64,000 nt of DNA from Phocaeicola faecicola (GTDB lineage: Bacteria; Bacteroidota; Bacteroidia; Bacteroidales; Bacteroidaceae): positions 1 to 64,000 of the forward strand of contig NZ_JABSOE010000016.1 of the NCBI RefSeq assembly GCF_013618865.1, read 5' to 3'. The notes below the pieces were generated by a model. The model was not told where the DNA came from, did not search any database, and was given only the letters and a program-made list of their open reading frames with translations. Shown here in pieces: positions 52,397-61,188 of the stretch (its first letter is position 1; each line of letters begins with the position of its first letter). The position numbers were made by a program, and so were the translations under genes.

Positions 52397-52594
52397 AATT
52401 TCCTTATGCTTAAAGAAACAACAAATAAAACCACTATATATGACTCAACAGGAAAATATTTTAAAGAAGTACATCATAAAGAAGAAAAGAAAGAAGAAAT
52501 AACTGCAGGAGGTTCTGCTGCAATAGGTATTGGTTGGGAAGTATCTATTAACCTTAAAGAAATATATAATTTTTTTACCGATTTATTTAAATAA
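52397..52594 (+). pseudogene. Remainder of the RHS tip after an in-frame stop
   Basis: Continuing in frame past the TGA gives 65 residues (with NKTTIYDSTGKYFKEV and GSAAIGIGWEVSINLKE) and a second stop at 52592-52594. The GIGWEVSINL pattern echoes SIGWRLSANF in the tip before the stop, suggesting one domain cut by a nonsense change. A separate small protein from ATG 52406 or a sequencing error are alternatives. Confidence 0.6.
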
Positions 52595-52601
52595 TTTCAA
52601 C

Positions 52602-52973
52602 ATGGATTATACCAAACGTTTTTTATCATTCCTCATTGATGAAATCATTTTTTCAGTTATGGCAATAGTTCTAATGCTTATATTATCTCATATAGGAATA
52701 TTAAAAGAAAACTTTAACTTTTCTATTATAGGGCCAATTATTTTTTGGAGTCTCTTCATCTTTAAAGATCTAAAAGGTAAAAGTTTTGGAAAAAGTATAT
52801 TTAAGTTGCAAATTGTGGATTGCCAAACAAAAAAAACAGCATCTCCACTAAAATGCGTCTTACGCAATTTATTTTACATATTAGGCATATTTGATTTAAT
52901 ATTTATGTGTTATCATTCTCAAGGAAGAAGGTTAGGAGATTATATAGTAGGTACTAAAGTCATCAAGTTGTAA
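52602..52973 (+). CDS. RDD family membrane protein, candidate immunity protein
   Basis: 123 residues from ATG 52602 (MDYTKRFLSFLIDEIIF). Three hydrophobic helices (IIFSVMAIVLMLILSHIGIL, FSIIGPIIFWSLFIF, LFYILGIFDLIFM), with the RDD-domain features FLIDEIIF and GRRLGDYIVGTKVI. It directly follows the tip and shares its low G+C, unlike the RHS core. That position is where immunity genes of polymorphic toxins lie; a membrane immunity protein would fit a membrane-active tip. Function is inferred from context. Confidence 0.75.
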   Translation: MDYTKRFLSFLIDEIIFSVMAIVLMLILSHIGILKENFNFSIIGPIIFWSLFIFKDLKGKSFGKSIFKLQIVDCQTKKTASPLKCVLRNLFYILGIFDLIFMCYHSQGRRLGDYIVGTKVIKL

Positions 52974-52988
52974 TTCAATTTAATAATT

Positions 52989-53073
52989 GAGTAGGAGGAA
53001 AATGGAAGTTTTCTTCCTACTTTCATTTTCTGACCTCACACCACCGTATGTGCCATTCGGTATACAGTGCTTC
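52989..53073 (-). other. Possible group II intron 3' remnant (domains V-VI)
   Basis: On the minus strand a domain V-like hairpin is read from 53073 (GAAGCACTGTATACC, a CGAA loop, then GGCACATACGGTGGTG, continuing GTGAGG). A domain VI-like hairpin follows (AGTAGGAAGAAAA/TTTTCCTCCTACT, 52990-53021). This resembles the end of Bacteroides group II introns from memory. No reverse transcriptase is present. The second hairpin could simply terminate the RDD gene transcript. Confidence 0.4.
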
Positions 53074-53086
53074 TCTTAGCTGCGAT

Positions 53087-53301
53087 TCAATTGAGTATAT
53101 AACTGATATAGAGAATTTGGAAAAAGCAAACATTTTTACCCAAATCCTTCAGTGAAGTTCCGATATGGTACACCTCTGTTCCGTCGATAATCAGGAGCTT
53201 GTTGTGTCCGTTCCAGTAGCTTCGCACGTCGATGGGGGACTGGTCATTATGTTTGTCAAGGTCAAGCTGAAGTTGTGCCGTTATCTTTTGTGTATAGATG
53301 A
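53087..53301 (-). pseudogene. C-terminal fragment of a PLD-like (ORF6N-type) protein
   Basis: On the minus strand the frame reads AIIYTQKITAQLQLDLDKH, HNKLLIIDGTEVYHIGTSLK and KNVCFF. HNKLLIID fits the phospholipase D HxKxxxxD motif, and the VYHIGxSLKDLGKK region is typical of the tails of Bacteroides ORF6N-domain proteins. The 5' part is missing: the frame enters the RHS core repeat at 53302, a recombination junction. It has no start of its own. Confidence 0.55.
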
Positions 53302-54735
53302 TGGCTACGACAAAACGGGAAACATTCTCGGAATCAGACGCATGGGACAGACCGGAGCGCAGGAATACGGACTGGTGGACAACCTCGCACTGACCTACAG
53401 CGGAAACCAGCTGACGAAAGTTACCGACAATGCAGCAAGTTCCGCATACAGCAACGGCTTTGAATTCAAGGACGGTGCAGATAAAGAAATGGAATATACC
53501 TACGATGAAAACGGAAATCTTACTCAAGATTTGAACCGGAACATCAAGGATATTCAATATAATTTCCTAAATTTGCCACAACGCATTGAGTTCGGGGACG
53601 GAAGTACGACCGAATACCTTTATGACGCCGAAGGAAGAAAGCTCCGCACGGTACACAGGGCAGACGGAAAGACGACTACCACCGACTATGCAGGGAATTT
53701 GATCTATGAAAACGGGAAACCCTTCAGATTGGTTACGGAATGCGGATATGTATCCCTGCCCGACGGTATGTACCACTACTACCTGCAGGACCATCAGGGA
53801 AACAACCGCGTAGTGGCAGACCGGAACGGAAAGGTGGAGGAAGTGAACCATTACTACCCCTTCGGAGGTATGTTCGCCAACACCGGAAACGTACAGCCCT
53901 ACAAGTACAACGGAAAGGAACTTGATACACGGAAGGGACTTAACTGGTACGATTACGGGGCAAGACATTATGATCCGGCTGTGGGAAGATGGCATGTGCA
54001 GGATCCGATGGCAGAAAAATATTGTTCATGGAGTCTTTATATATATTGTTTGAATAATCCTGCAAATTTTGTAGATATGAAAGGAAAAGATGTGTGGGTT
54101 AAAAACCTACCAAATGGAACTTATCAAATAGTAGGAGGAACTATAAACCAAGATTTAAACATTTACCTTGTAGATGAAAATGAAAATAAGTCAAATAATG
54201 TAGTAGGAAGTACTTTAACACCTTATTCATTTTTTGGGGAGATAATGGAAAAGTTATAAAAGGAGCAATCATTAATCCTCAAGATTATAGTGGTCAGAGA
54301 TTTATTGATAAAAAAATTATAGCTGATAATCCTAGTATTTTATATTATATGCCCAATGCAGTTGGAGGAAAAAAGTATGACTTCAAAACCAGAGGAATGA
54401 ATAATAACCTTAATATCATTGAAAAAGAACAATATAAATATCGTGGTATGCCTTTTAAAGATGCACAAGGTAAAATAGTTTTTGCTTCTGCCCGTAATAT
54501 TGGGAACTATGGGGCAGGATATATAGCTGGTAAATTTGGAATGGACTGGAAAACTGCTCGTATAGGCTTTGATGGATTGCAAAGTATCCAAGAAGGACGT
54601 TTATCGCATGAAGGTATGACCACCCAAAAAGCAGAACGCTTAGGATATGAAGCTGGTACTGCCAATAGCTGGTTAAACCAAATAAATAAATGGTTAAACC
54701 AAATACTTAACAGACCTACCGAGCCACCATTTTAA
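53302..54735 (+). pseudogene. Orphan RHS cassette with a frameshifted toxin tip
   Basis: Starts abruptly at the junction with the PLD fragment; it has no signal peptide or N-terminal half. Core (53305-53973) is near identical to copy A. The tip differs completely: it starts KDVWVKNLPNGTYQIVGG and the frame is lost at a TTTTTTGGGG run near 54229-54238. In the shifted frame it goes on as GKVIKGAIINPQDYSGQRF, YRGMPFKDAQGKIVFASARN and NYGAGYIAGKFGMDWKTARI to the stop at 54735. The last segment resembles the polymorphic toxin type 44 group from memory. It could be a silent spare tip for recombination into the complete gene; the frameshift may be real or a homopolymer sequencing error. Confidence 0.75.
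53305..53973 (+). repeat. RHS core repeat, copy B
   Basis: Second copy of the 669-base RHS core, offset 1953 from copy A. A third, partial copy covers 55624-55870, matching 51449-51695. Confidence 0.9.
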
Positions 54736-54749
54736 AAAGTATATCGAAT

Positions 54750-55229
54750 ATGTGGAAACTTTTTTTAAAAGCTTTAGCCATGAAAATGGCTAAAGCTTCT
54801 ATAGTAGTTATTACTTTAATATTTATATTTCTACAATACAGGCATTTTTATCAAATAAATGCGATTACATTCACTGTATGGAAAAAATGGGGAGGAAAGT
54901 GTTATATAACACCATATCCTTATTTAGGTTTCTATACACCACAACAAAATTATATACAAATGTCCAACCTTGGTGAAATAGATATTTTTATTGATTACGA
55001 TTCTACTTTACTCATTTTTAATGAAGAGTGGGGGGAAGGAGCTCTTAATAATGTGAAATGTTATTTCCCTAATTATAAACACAAGCATTTTTATTTGGAT
55101 TCCCTATCAACAAAAGAAGAAACTAAGACATTTCTAATTGAAAGAGCCCAATATAGAAAAACTTTACCTTCCATTTTTATTAGTGCTAAAAGTATGTGGG
55201 TAGAAACTCAAAATACAAGTCAACCATAA
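54750..55229 (+). CDS. Candidate immunity protein of the orphan tip
   Basis: 159 residues with one N-terminal membrane helix (ASIVVITLIFIFLQY, about 16-30) and a soluble remainder rich in aromatic residues (YPYLGFYTPQQNYIQM, IDIFIDYDSTLLIF). No family recognised. It lies 14 bases after the orphan toxin tip and shares its low G+C, which is the usual arrangement for the cognate immunity gene. Retaining it would protect the cell if the tip were recombined into the complete RHS gene. Confidence 0.6.
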   Translation: MWKLFLKALAMKMAKASIVVITLIFIFLQYRHFYQINAITFTVWKKWGGKCYITPYPYLGFYTPQQNYIQMSNLGEIDIFIDYDSTLLIFNEEWGEGALNNVKCYFPNYKHKHFYLDSLSTKEETKTFLIERAQYRKTLPSIFISAKSMWVETQNTSQP

Positions 55230-55344
55230 CTTATATATACTCTACGAATACAAGTTCAGTTACCGTTAATACAGCATCTGCCAGCCCTACAGGGAGGAGA
55301 CCGTAATGCTGTTCAAGATGACGGACTGGCATATCAGAATAACT

Positions 55345-55875
55345 ACCCGGTAGGGAGTCTGACAAAAAAACTACAGAAAGACGAGAACTGGACTTTCGGA
55401 GCAGACGGGACAGTGGAAACCTATACCGACAACGAAGGAAGAACCGTGCTGAAGCGAAGAATACACACCGGCACAAACGGAACACCTCGACACCTACTAT
55501 GTGTACGATGACCTGAACAGACTGCGCTACGTGTTGCCCCCGCAAATATTCCGGCAGGCAGGAGAAACCCGCTCCGGGAGTGATAAAGGGATAGCAGACT
55601 ACGCATATGCATACCGGTACAACGGAAACCTGCTGACGAAAGTTACCGACAATGCAGCAAGTTCCGCATACAACAACGGCTTTGAATTCAAGGATGGGGC
55701 GGACAGGGAAACGGAATATACCTACGATGAAAACGGAAATCTTACCCAAGATTTGAACCGGAACATCAAGGATATTCAATATAATTTCCTAAATTTGCCA
55801 CAACGCATGGAGTTCGAAGACGGAAGTACGACCGAATACCTCTATGATGCTGATGGAAGAAAATTCCGTACTTGA
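55345..55875 (+). pseudogene. Third, internally deleted RHS fragment
   Basis: About 55350-55620 matches the region of the complete gene around 50033-50325 with small deletions and a frame break (around 55480-55500). It then jumps to sequence matching 51449-51695. It stops after DADGRKFRT, before the RHS core, so no tip remains. The readable part from 55501 contains YDDLNRLRYVLPPQIFRQAG and TYDENGNLTQDLNRNIKD. Confidence 0.8.
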
Positions 55876-56064
55876 TTATATGATATATAATATGAAACCT
55901 GAAAATCATGAAATATACGAACGGAAAAAGAAGAACATTTTGGGGTAAGGTCAATTTCAACCGGCATACTTGCAACAGCGTATATGTGGGCTTTATATCA
56001 GATTTGAGTTGTTGAGGAAATAATTTTAAATAACATCTTTGTATCAACCTTTTATATCATAATT

Positions 56065-57144
56065 ATGAAATATCTGTTTTTGAAGATTTTTTTGCTTCTT
56101 CCTGCCTTTCTTTGGGCACAGGAAGCACGCTTTCGTTCGGGATATATTGTTACGCTGGATAATGATACCATCCGGGGAGAAATTATGTTGCGCACAGATG
56201 AGCAGAACAGCAGGCTTTGTATTTTCAGGGAAGGTTCTCAAGGGGCGGAGCGTCGTTTTTCTCCGACAGAACTTCGTTCGTATCATTTTGTGAATGGAAA
56301 GCACTATTTTTCTCAGTTGGTTACCATTGAGCAGGAGCCTGAGCAGCTTTTTCTGGAATGTCTCGTAAAGGGAGGGCTTACTCTATATTATTATACTACT
56401 CCTTTCGTACAATATTATTTCTTTTATGATGAGAAAGATGGAACGCTGATAGCGGTTGACAATAAAAAGAGGGAGGTTAGTGACGGTCATTCTGATTACC
56501 AGGGGGTTGACCTCCGGTACAGGGGAGTTTCGCGTTATGTGATGCGAAAGTGGAATGAAGCCGAGAAACGAAGCAAGCATCTGGGGTTCAATCATGAGGA
56601 TATGATTGGTACTGTAGTAGACTATAACAATGCCGTATGTACTGATCAGGATTGTGTGGTTTATGAAGTAAATGATCCTACACCGTCACACTGGCAGTGG
56701 GGAGTCTTTGGAGGATATGCTGGAAATATTGCGCATGATTATCAAAAGTCGCTTAGTGGATATGAGATCGGTGTGCAGTTTTCTTTCATTTCTCCCCGTT
56801 TTTCTCCTTCGCTTGCTTTTCTGGCAGAGGTGACCTATGCGGGTTCCGGACAGTCGTATGCTGCTGACCCGAATGTGCTTACCTACGGTGAATTCAAGGC
56901 TCAGTGTCTTGCTTTCAAGGTGGGAGGACGGTACATCTTTGGAAAGAGTGCCTTGCGTCCTTTTGTTCAGGCCGATGGACAGTTTGCATTCGAGATTGGA
57001 GAGGCCGATGATACAGGGGTGTCTGCGCTGGCAGGAGCCGGACTGCTCTATCGTGTATTCAAGAAACACGATATCTTTGTGCAAGGCTACTGGAATGTAT
57101 GTCATACACAACGGTGGGGACTGCGTGCGGGCTTTTTGTTCTGA
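56065..57144 (+). CDS. Outer-membrane beta-barrel protein
   Basis: 359 residues with a signal peptide (LFLKIFLLLPAFLWAQ). The first 200 residues form a soluble domain beginning FRSGYIVTLDNDTIRGEI, seen at the N terminus of many Bacteroidetes proteins with an OMP_b-brl domain. The rest (about 210-359) is a small barrel (WGVFGGYAGNIAHD, YEIGVQFSFI, RPFVQADGQFAFEIG) ending GLRAGFLF. Function unknown. It lies just after the RHS debris but has normal composition. Confidence 0.8.
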   Translation: MKYLFLKIFLLLPAFLWAQEARFRSGYIVTLDNDTIRGEIMLRTDEQNSRLCIFREGSQGAERRFSPTELRSYHFVNGKHYFSQLVTIEQEPEQLFLECLVKGGLTLYYYTTPFVQYYFFYDEKDGTLIAVDNKKREVSDGHSDYQGVDLRYRGVSRYVMRKWNEAEKRSKHLGFNHEDMIGTVVDYNNAVCTDQDCVVYEVNDPTPSHWQWGVFGGYAGNIAHDYQKSLSGYEIGVQFSFISPRFSPSLAFLAEVTYAGSGQSYAADPNVLTYGEFKAQCLAFKVGGRYIFGKSALRPFVQADGQFAFEIGEADDTGVSALAGAGLLYRVFKKHDIFVQGYWNVCHTQRWGLRAGFLF

Positions 57145-57252
57145 TGTTATCCGGAAGTCTCCGTTGCGGTTGTTGCCTTTTCGGGGTACACGGCCTGTAT
57201 CGGGAGGCTAAGAACCGGATGGCATGAACTTGGGTTGGCAAAATGGCTGGAG

Positions 57253-58158
57253 TTAGAAGCGCTCGTCGTTGGGGCGTTCGTTTATAGATTCCGGCTGTTT
57301 TTCTATCTTGAGTTTTGCACCGCAATATTTGCAATATAGGGCTTCGAAATCGTGTCCTTCCCGGTCGCAGCGAGGACATCTCCGTTTCTTGAGCTTATTG
57401 TGCTCGCTGACCATTGTGGCTGATACAATTCCTGTGGGGACGGCTATTATGGTATAGCCTATCAGCATGATTACTGCCGAAATAAAGCGTCCGAACGGGG
57501 TAACGGGGGTGATGTCGCCATATCCTACTGTGGTCATGGTTACGATTGCCCAATATATGCTGTTGGGGATGTTGTTGAAACCTGAATCGGGTACATTGCC
57601 TTCTATCATGTACATTATGGTTCCCATTGATGTAACCAGTATCAGTACGAAGAAAAAGAATATGAGAATCTTAGGGGCACTGATCCATAATGAACGTAGC
57701 AGCAGATTGCCTTCATTGATGAAGGTGAACAGCTTGAAGATGCGGAAGATTCGTATCAGACGAAAGGCTCTTATTACGAGAAGGTAGTGGGAGCCTATGA
57801 TGAAGAAACTCATATATACCGGCAATGTGGCCAGCAGGTCAACTATTCCGAAGAAACTGAATATGTATTTCTGTGGCTTTTTAAGGCAGTATATTCGGGC
57901 CAGGTATTCGAAGGTGAAAAAGAGTGTGAGCACATATTCCAGGATTCTCAGGGCGAGATAGGCGGAGTGGGGGAATACATGCATGCTTTCCAGTATTACC
58001 AGTATTACACTCAGTGTGATGCTGCCAATCAAAATAATATCGAATAGTTTTCCTTTTCGGGTATCTGATTCGAATACGATGGCATATATCTTTTCTTTTA
58101 GTGCTTCGTTGTGCAGGAAATGTTGCCAGTGCTGATATATTCTTGAAATGACATTCAT
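57253..58158 (-). CDS. Voltage-gated-like potassium channel with zinc-ribbon tail
   Basis: 301 residues. Six-helix channel layout: helices near 28-50, 64-84, 95-115, an S4-like segment with regular positives (LLVIRAFRLIRIFRIFKLF, about 125-143), a pore with the selectivity filter MTTVGYGDITPVTPFGR (about 212-228), and S6. The C-terminal tail has two CxxC pairs (RCPRCDREGHDFEALYCKYCG), a zinc ribbon. It matches Bacteroidetes ion-transporter/Kch proteins. Probable role: potassium flux across the inner membrane. Confidence 0.9.
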   Translation of the reverse strand: MNVISRIYQHWQHFLHNEALKEKIYAIVFESDTRKGKLFDIILIGSITLSVILVILESMHVFPHSAYLALRILEYVLTLFFTFEYLARIYCLKKPQKYIFSFFGIVDLLATLPVYMSFFIIGSHYLLVIRAFRLIRIFRIFKLFTFINEGNLLLRSLWISAPKILIFFFFVLILVTSMGTIMYMIEGNVPDSGFNNIPNSIYWAIVTMTTVGYGDITPVTPFGRFISAVIMLIGYTIIAVPTGIVSATMVSEHNKLKKRRCPRCDREGHDFEALYCKYCGAKLKIEKQPESINERPNDERF

Positions 58159-58232
58159 GTGGGTATCGGTTCTGTTTCACTGGAACAAAGTTAGCAATAA
58201 ATCGGATGTGATTGTAATGATCTCCGGATTCT

Positions 58233-58267
58233 TTACAAGAGGTTTGTGTATGACAAACTTCTTGTAA
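58233..58267. terminator. Long hairpin between nhaC and the channel gene
   Basis: TTACAAGAGGTTTGT pairs with ACAAACTTCTTGTAA (one mismatch) across a five-base loop. No T run on either side, so it may be a terminator or an RNA-processing element. Confidence 0.45.
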
Positions 58268-58291
58268 GAGGGGGAGATATGGTTTTGAGGG

Positions 58292-58316
58292 GAGGCAGTA
58301 CGGTTGAGGCTGCCTC
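58292..58316 (-). terminator. Terminator downstream of nhaC
   Basis: GAGGCAG pairs with CTGCCTC about 13 bases after the nhaC stop, followed on the minus strand by CCCCTCAAAA; weak. Confidence 0.35.
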
Positions 58317-58328
58317 TTGTGGGAAAGG

Positions 58329-59768
58329 TCAGGAGGCAGTGGGAGGAGCAGGACGCTGCTTGATCTTGAATCCTATGGCTGCCACCAGGATGCTCATGAG
58401 CGGACTGATCCAGTTGAAGAAGCAGAATGGCAGGTAGGTCAGGGTGGTGACTCCCAGAATGGTGGCTTGTGTCATTCCGCAAGTGTTCCACGGAACCAGT
58501 ACGGAGGTTACCGTGATGGAATCTTCGATGGTCCGGCTCAGCAGGTTGCTTTCATATCCTTGTTTCCTGTAAATGTTTCCGAACATATTTCCCGAAAGGA
58601 TGATGCTGATGTACTGGTCGGCTGTAGCCAGATTGAGGAACAGTCCGGAGAGGGCTGTTGAACTGACCAGTCCGAAGCGGCTTTTTACAAAGCGCAGCAG
58701 GGTGGAGGTGATGCTTCCGATCATGCCTCCGGCGGTCATGGCTCCTCCGAAACACATGGCACAGATAATCAGCCATACGGTATTCATCATACCTCCCATT
58801 CCGCGTGTGCTTACAAGGTCGCTCAGGATGGCATTGTCGGTATGGATAGACGTACTGCCGTAGCAGGTAATCAGGGTACCCTTGAATAAGCTGTCGCCTC
58901 CGGCTATTTCGCGCAGCAGTTCCGGCTGGAAGATGAGTGCGCACAGGCAGGCCAGAAGGGTGGAGATGAATAAGGTGATGGTAGCCGGTACCTTGCGGGC
59001 AATCATGATTCCCGTTACAACCGGTACAATCAGCAGCCAGGGACTGATCGTAAAGGTCTGCTCCAGGCTTGTCAGGAACTGGGTAATCTGTGCCGTATCG
59101 CTGTTCTCATGGGTAAGCCCCATGAAGGTGAAGAGGATGAGGGCAATGGTCAGCGAAGGGATGGTGGTATACATCATGTAGCGGATGTGCTTGAACAGTG
59201 GTGTTTCCGTTACAGAGGCTGCCAGTACGGTTGTTTCCGACAGGGGGGATACCTTATCGCCGAAGTAGGCTCCCGAGATGATGGCTCCGGCAATCCATCC
59301 TTCGTGAAAGCCTTGTGCTTTGCCGATACCCATCAGTGCGATACCGATGGTGGCTATCGTGGTCCACGAACTTCCGGTCATTACGGAGATGAGTACGCAA
59401 ATCAGACAGGTGGATGTCAGGAAGTAGTCGGGATGAATAATCTGCATGCCATAATAGATGAGGGTAGGTACGACACCGCTGATCATCCAGGTGCCGCTCA
59501 ATGCACCGATGGTAAGCAGTATCAGCAGGGAACTGGCTACACCGGTGATGTTGTTGACGATGGCGTGTTCGAAATTATGCCAGGGAATACGGTAGAAGAC
59601 AGAACCGATAAATATGCAGGAAGCGGTTGCTACCAGCAGAGAAATCTGGCTTCCTCCGCTCAATGCGTCTCCTCCGAACGTGCGGATAGTGGCAAAAAGC
59701 ATCCCTGTAAGGAGTATGATAGGGATAAATGAAACAAGGGGTGAAGGTAGTTTGTATTTTGAATCCAT
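58329..59768 (-). CDS. nhaC: Na+/H+ antiporter, NhaC family
   Basis: 479-residue inner-membrane exchanger with about 11-12 helices. Family features include SVMTGSSWTTIATIGIALMGIG (about 130-150) and the acidic AIISGAYFGDKVSPLSETT (about 163-181). A second Thr/Ser-rich repeat occurs near SITVTSVLVPWNTCGMTQ at about 425. Exports Na+ in exchange for protons. A TACCTTTG -7 box is at 59793-59800. Monocistronic, between the channel gene and the sulfation cluster. Confidence 0.93.
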   Translation of the reverse strand: MDSKYKLPSPLVSFIPIILLTGMLFATIRTFGGDALSGGSQISLLVATASCIFIGSVFYRIPWHNFEHAIVNNITGVASSLLILLTIGALSGTWMISGVVPTLIYYGMQIIHPDYFLTSTCLICVLISVMTGSSWTTIATIGIALMGIGKAQGFHEGWIAGAIISGAYFGDKVSPLSETTVLAASVTETPLFKHIRYMMYTTIPSLTIALILFTFMGLTHENSDTAQITQFLTSLEQTFTISPWLLIVPVVTGIMIARKVPATITLFISTLLACLCALIFQPELLREIAGGDSLFKGTLITCYGSTSIHTDNAILSDLVSTRGMGGMMNTVWLIICAMCFGGAMTAGGMIGSITSTLLRFVKSRFGLVSSTALSGLFLNLATADQYISIILSGNMFGNIYRKQGYESNLLSRTIEDSITVTSVLVPWNTCGMTQATILGVTTLTYLPFCFFNWISPLMSILVAAIGFKIKQRPAPPTAS

Positions 59769-59792
59769 TGTATGTTAATTTGTTACGGGGTG

Positions 59793-59800
59793 CAAAGGTA
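59793..59800 (-). promoter_or_regulatory. -7 box of nhaC
   Basis: TACCTTTG on the minus strand, 24 bases before the start codon; no clear -33 box. Confidence 0.5.
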
Positions 59801-59943
59801 CAATATTTTGTGTTTTTTTTCATTGATATGCAAGAAAAATGTATAAGAATAGGATGTAAAAAGTGGTTTTTGGAGGTTTGCTGAATAAATATGCATATTT
59901 TACAATCGGAAGGGAAGGAAGAGTAAAGAAAATGGAGAAAAAA

Positions 59944-59987
59944 AGACAACCTGAACCGGCGCTGGCTGGCGCTTGTTCAGGTTGTCT
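59944..59987 (-). terminator. Terminator of the sulfation operon
   Basis: AGACAACCTGAAC (59944-59956) pairs with GTTCAGGTTGTCT (59975-59987), with an inner GGCGCTGGCTGGCGC region. On the minus strand it is followed by TTTTTTTC. It closes the cysC-cysD-cysN-sulfotransferase transcript. Confidence 0.88.
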
Positions 59988-60030
59988 TGGATATCGGAAG
60001 GCGGTGGCCTTTCCTTTTGAGCGGATTGTA

Positions 60031-61137
60031 TCAGAGTTTATAATCCCATTGTTCGAGGGCAAATGACCAGTTCTTTTCCACCAGTTCGATGGTTTCGGGC
60101 TTGTACTGGTATTTGTTTTTCTTATAGCCTTTTTTCTTGTTGACGTAAGCGGCAATGTCTGCCTTGGCTTCCTCGAATCCCGGAATGGAGAGTTTCTGAT
60201 AGATTTCCTGGGTCAGGTCGAAAGCGTTCTTTTCGTAGTCTTCGAACTTAACTTCTACCAGGTTGCCTTCGGGGATGAACTGCTTGTCGGCTTCGTACTT
60301 GTGGTACAGTTTGGCATATACCGAAAGGATGTTTTCCTGCAGGGCTTCTTCTGAAATATCCTGAAGCTTCAGCGGCTGGATGGTATTGGTAAAGAAACTG
60401 CGTGTCGACTCGAATACGGTATACGGGTTGCGCATCAGGTAGATGAATTTGGCATTCGGGAACATCTTCACCAATTCTTTCACGCGACCGGTATGGGGCG
60501 GATTCTTGCTCAGGAACTGGCTTCCGTGCGTGTTCCAGAGTGAAATCTTGATGAGTTTGGTAAAGGTTTCCTCAAAGACCTTGAGTTCTTCTTCGCTGAT
60601 ATCGTCGAACAGCAGGTACTTGTCAGCATATTCTTGCATGTGCTTGGGCAGGAACCAGAAGTTGTAATAGGTGTACGGCATCATGTTGGCCAGGGCAAAT
60701 TCTTCTTCCTGAGGAAGGTCGACGGCCAGTTCCATGTTGTCGGTCGGTCGTTTGTCGGGCATGAGCCAGCTCATGTTTTTCTTGAAAAACGGCTGTCCCC
60801 ACATCATCAGATGCGGGAATACGGTCTGGTAAGTGGTATTGTAGCCGAAGTGCTTGTCGCAGGAGAATACGTTGTGCATGAACGTAGTGCCGCTGCGCCA
60901 GTGGCCCAAGATGAATACAGGGTCGTGCTCCAGCGGCTTGTCGGCCAGGAGTTTCTCGTACCTGTGGTCTTGCAGGGGCTTGAGAATGGAAAGCAGACGG
61001 CATACCGCTTTGGTCAGCCGGTATTTTCCCCGGTAATCGGGGTCGATGTTCCGGTTGGCGGTAATCTGGTTGAATGTTTTCCAGTCGGCTCCTACCAGGG
61101 TATTGATTGGTAATTTATTGAATTCAAGTAATCCCAT
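60031..61137 (-). CDS. PAPS-dependent sulfotransferase
   Basis: 368-residue cytoplasmic sulfotransferase (Sulfotransfer_3-like). The 5'-phosphosulfate loop is in FILGHWRSGTTFMHN (about 74-88), the 3'-phosphate site in FIYLMRNPYTVFESTRSFF (about 228-246), and the conserved catalytic-region segment TTYQTVFPHLMMW lies between. It is the last gene of an operon whose upstream genes make PAPS. In B. thetaiotaomicron a sulfotransferase in a similar cluster (BT_0416, from memory) sulfates steroids and sterols, so a small hydrophobic alcohol acceptor is plausible here. The acceptor cannot be read from sequence. Confidence 0.88.
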   Translation of the reverse strand: MGLLEFNKLPINTLVGADWKTFNQITANRNIDPDYRGKYRLTKAVCRLLSILKPLQDHRYEKLLADKPLEHDPVFILGHWRSGTTFMHNVFSCDKHFGYNTTYQTVFPHLMMWGQPFFKKNMSWLMPDKRPTDNMELAVDLPQEEEFALANMMPYTYYNFWFLPKHMQEYADKYLLFDDISEEELKVFEETFTKLIKISLWNTHGSQFLSKNPPHTGRVKELVKMFPNAKFIYLMRNPYTVFESTRSFFTNTIQPLKLQDISEEALQENILSVYAKLYHKYEADKQFIPEGNLVEVKFEDYEKNAFDLTQEIYQKLSIPGFEEAKADIAAYVNKKKGYKKNKYQYKPETIELVEKNWSFALEQWDYKL

Positions 61138-61188
61138 GAAATGAGTTTTTGTACAATGGTTGAATAATAAAATCTTGTCGGATTGCTT

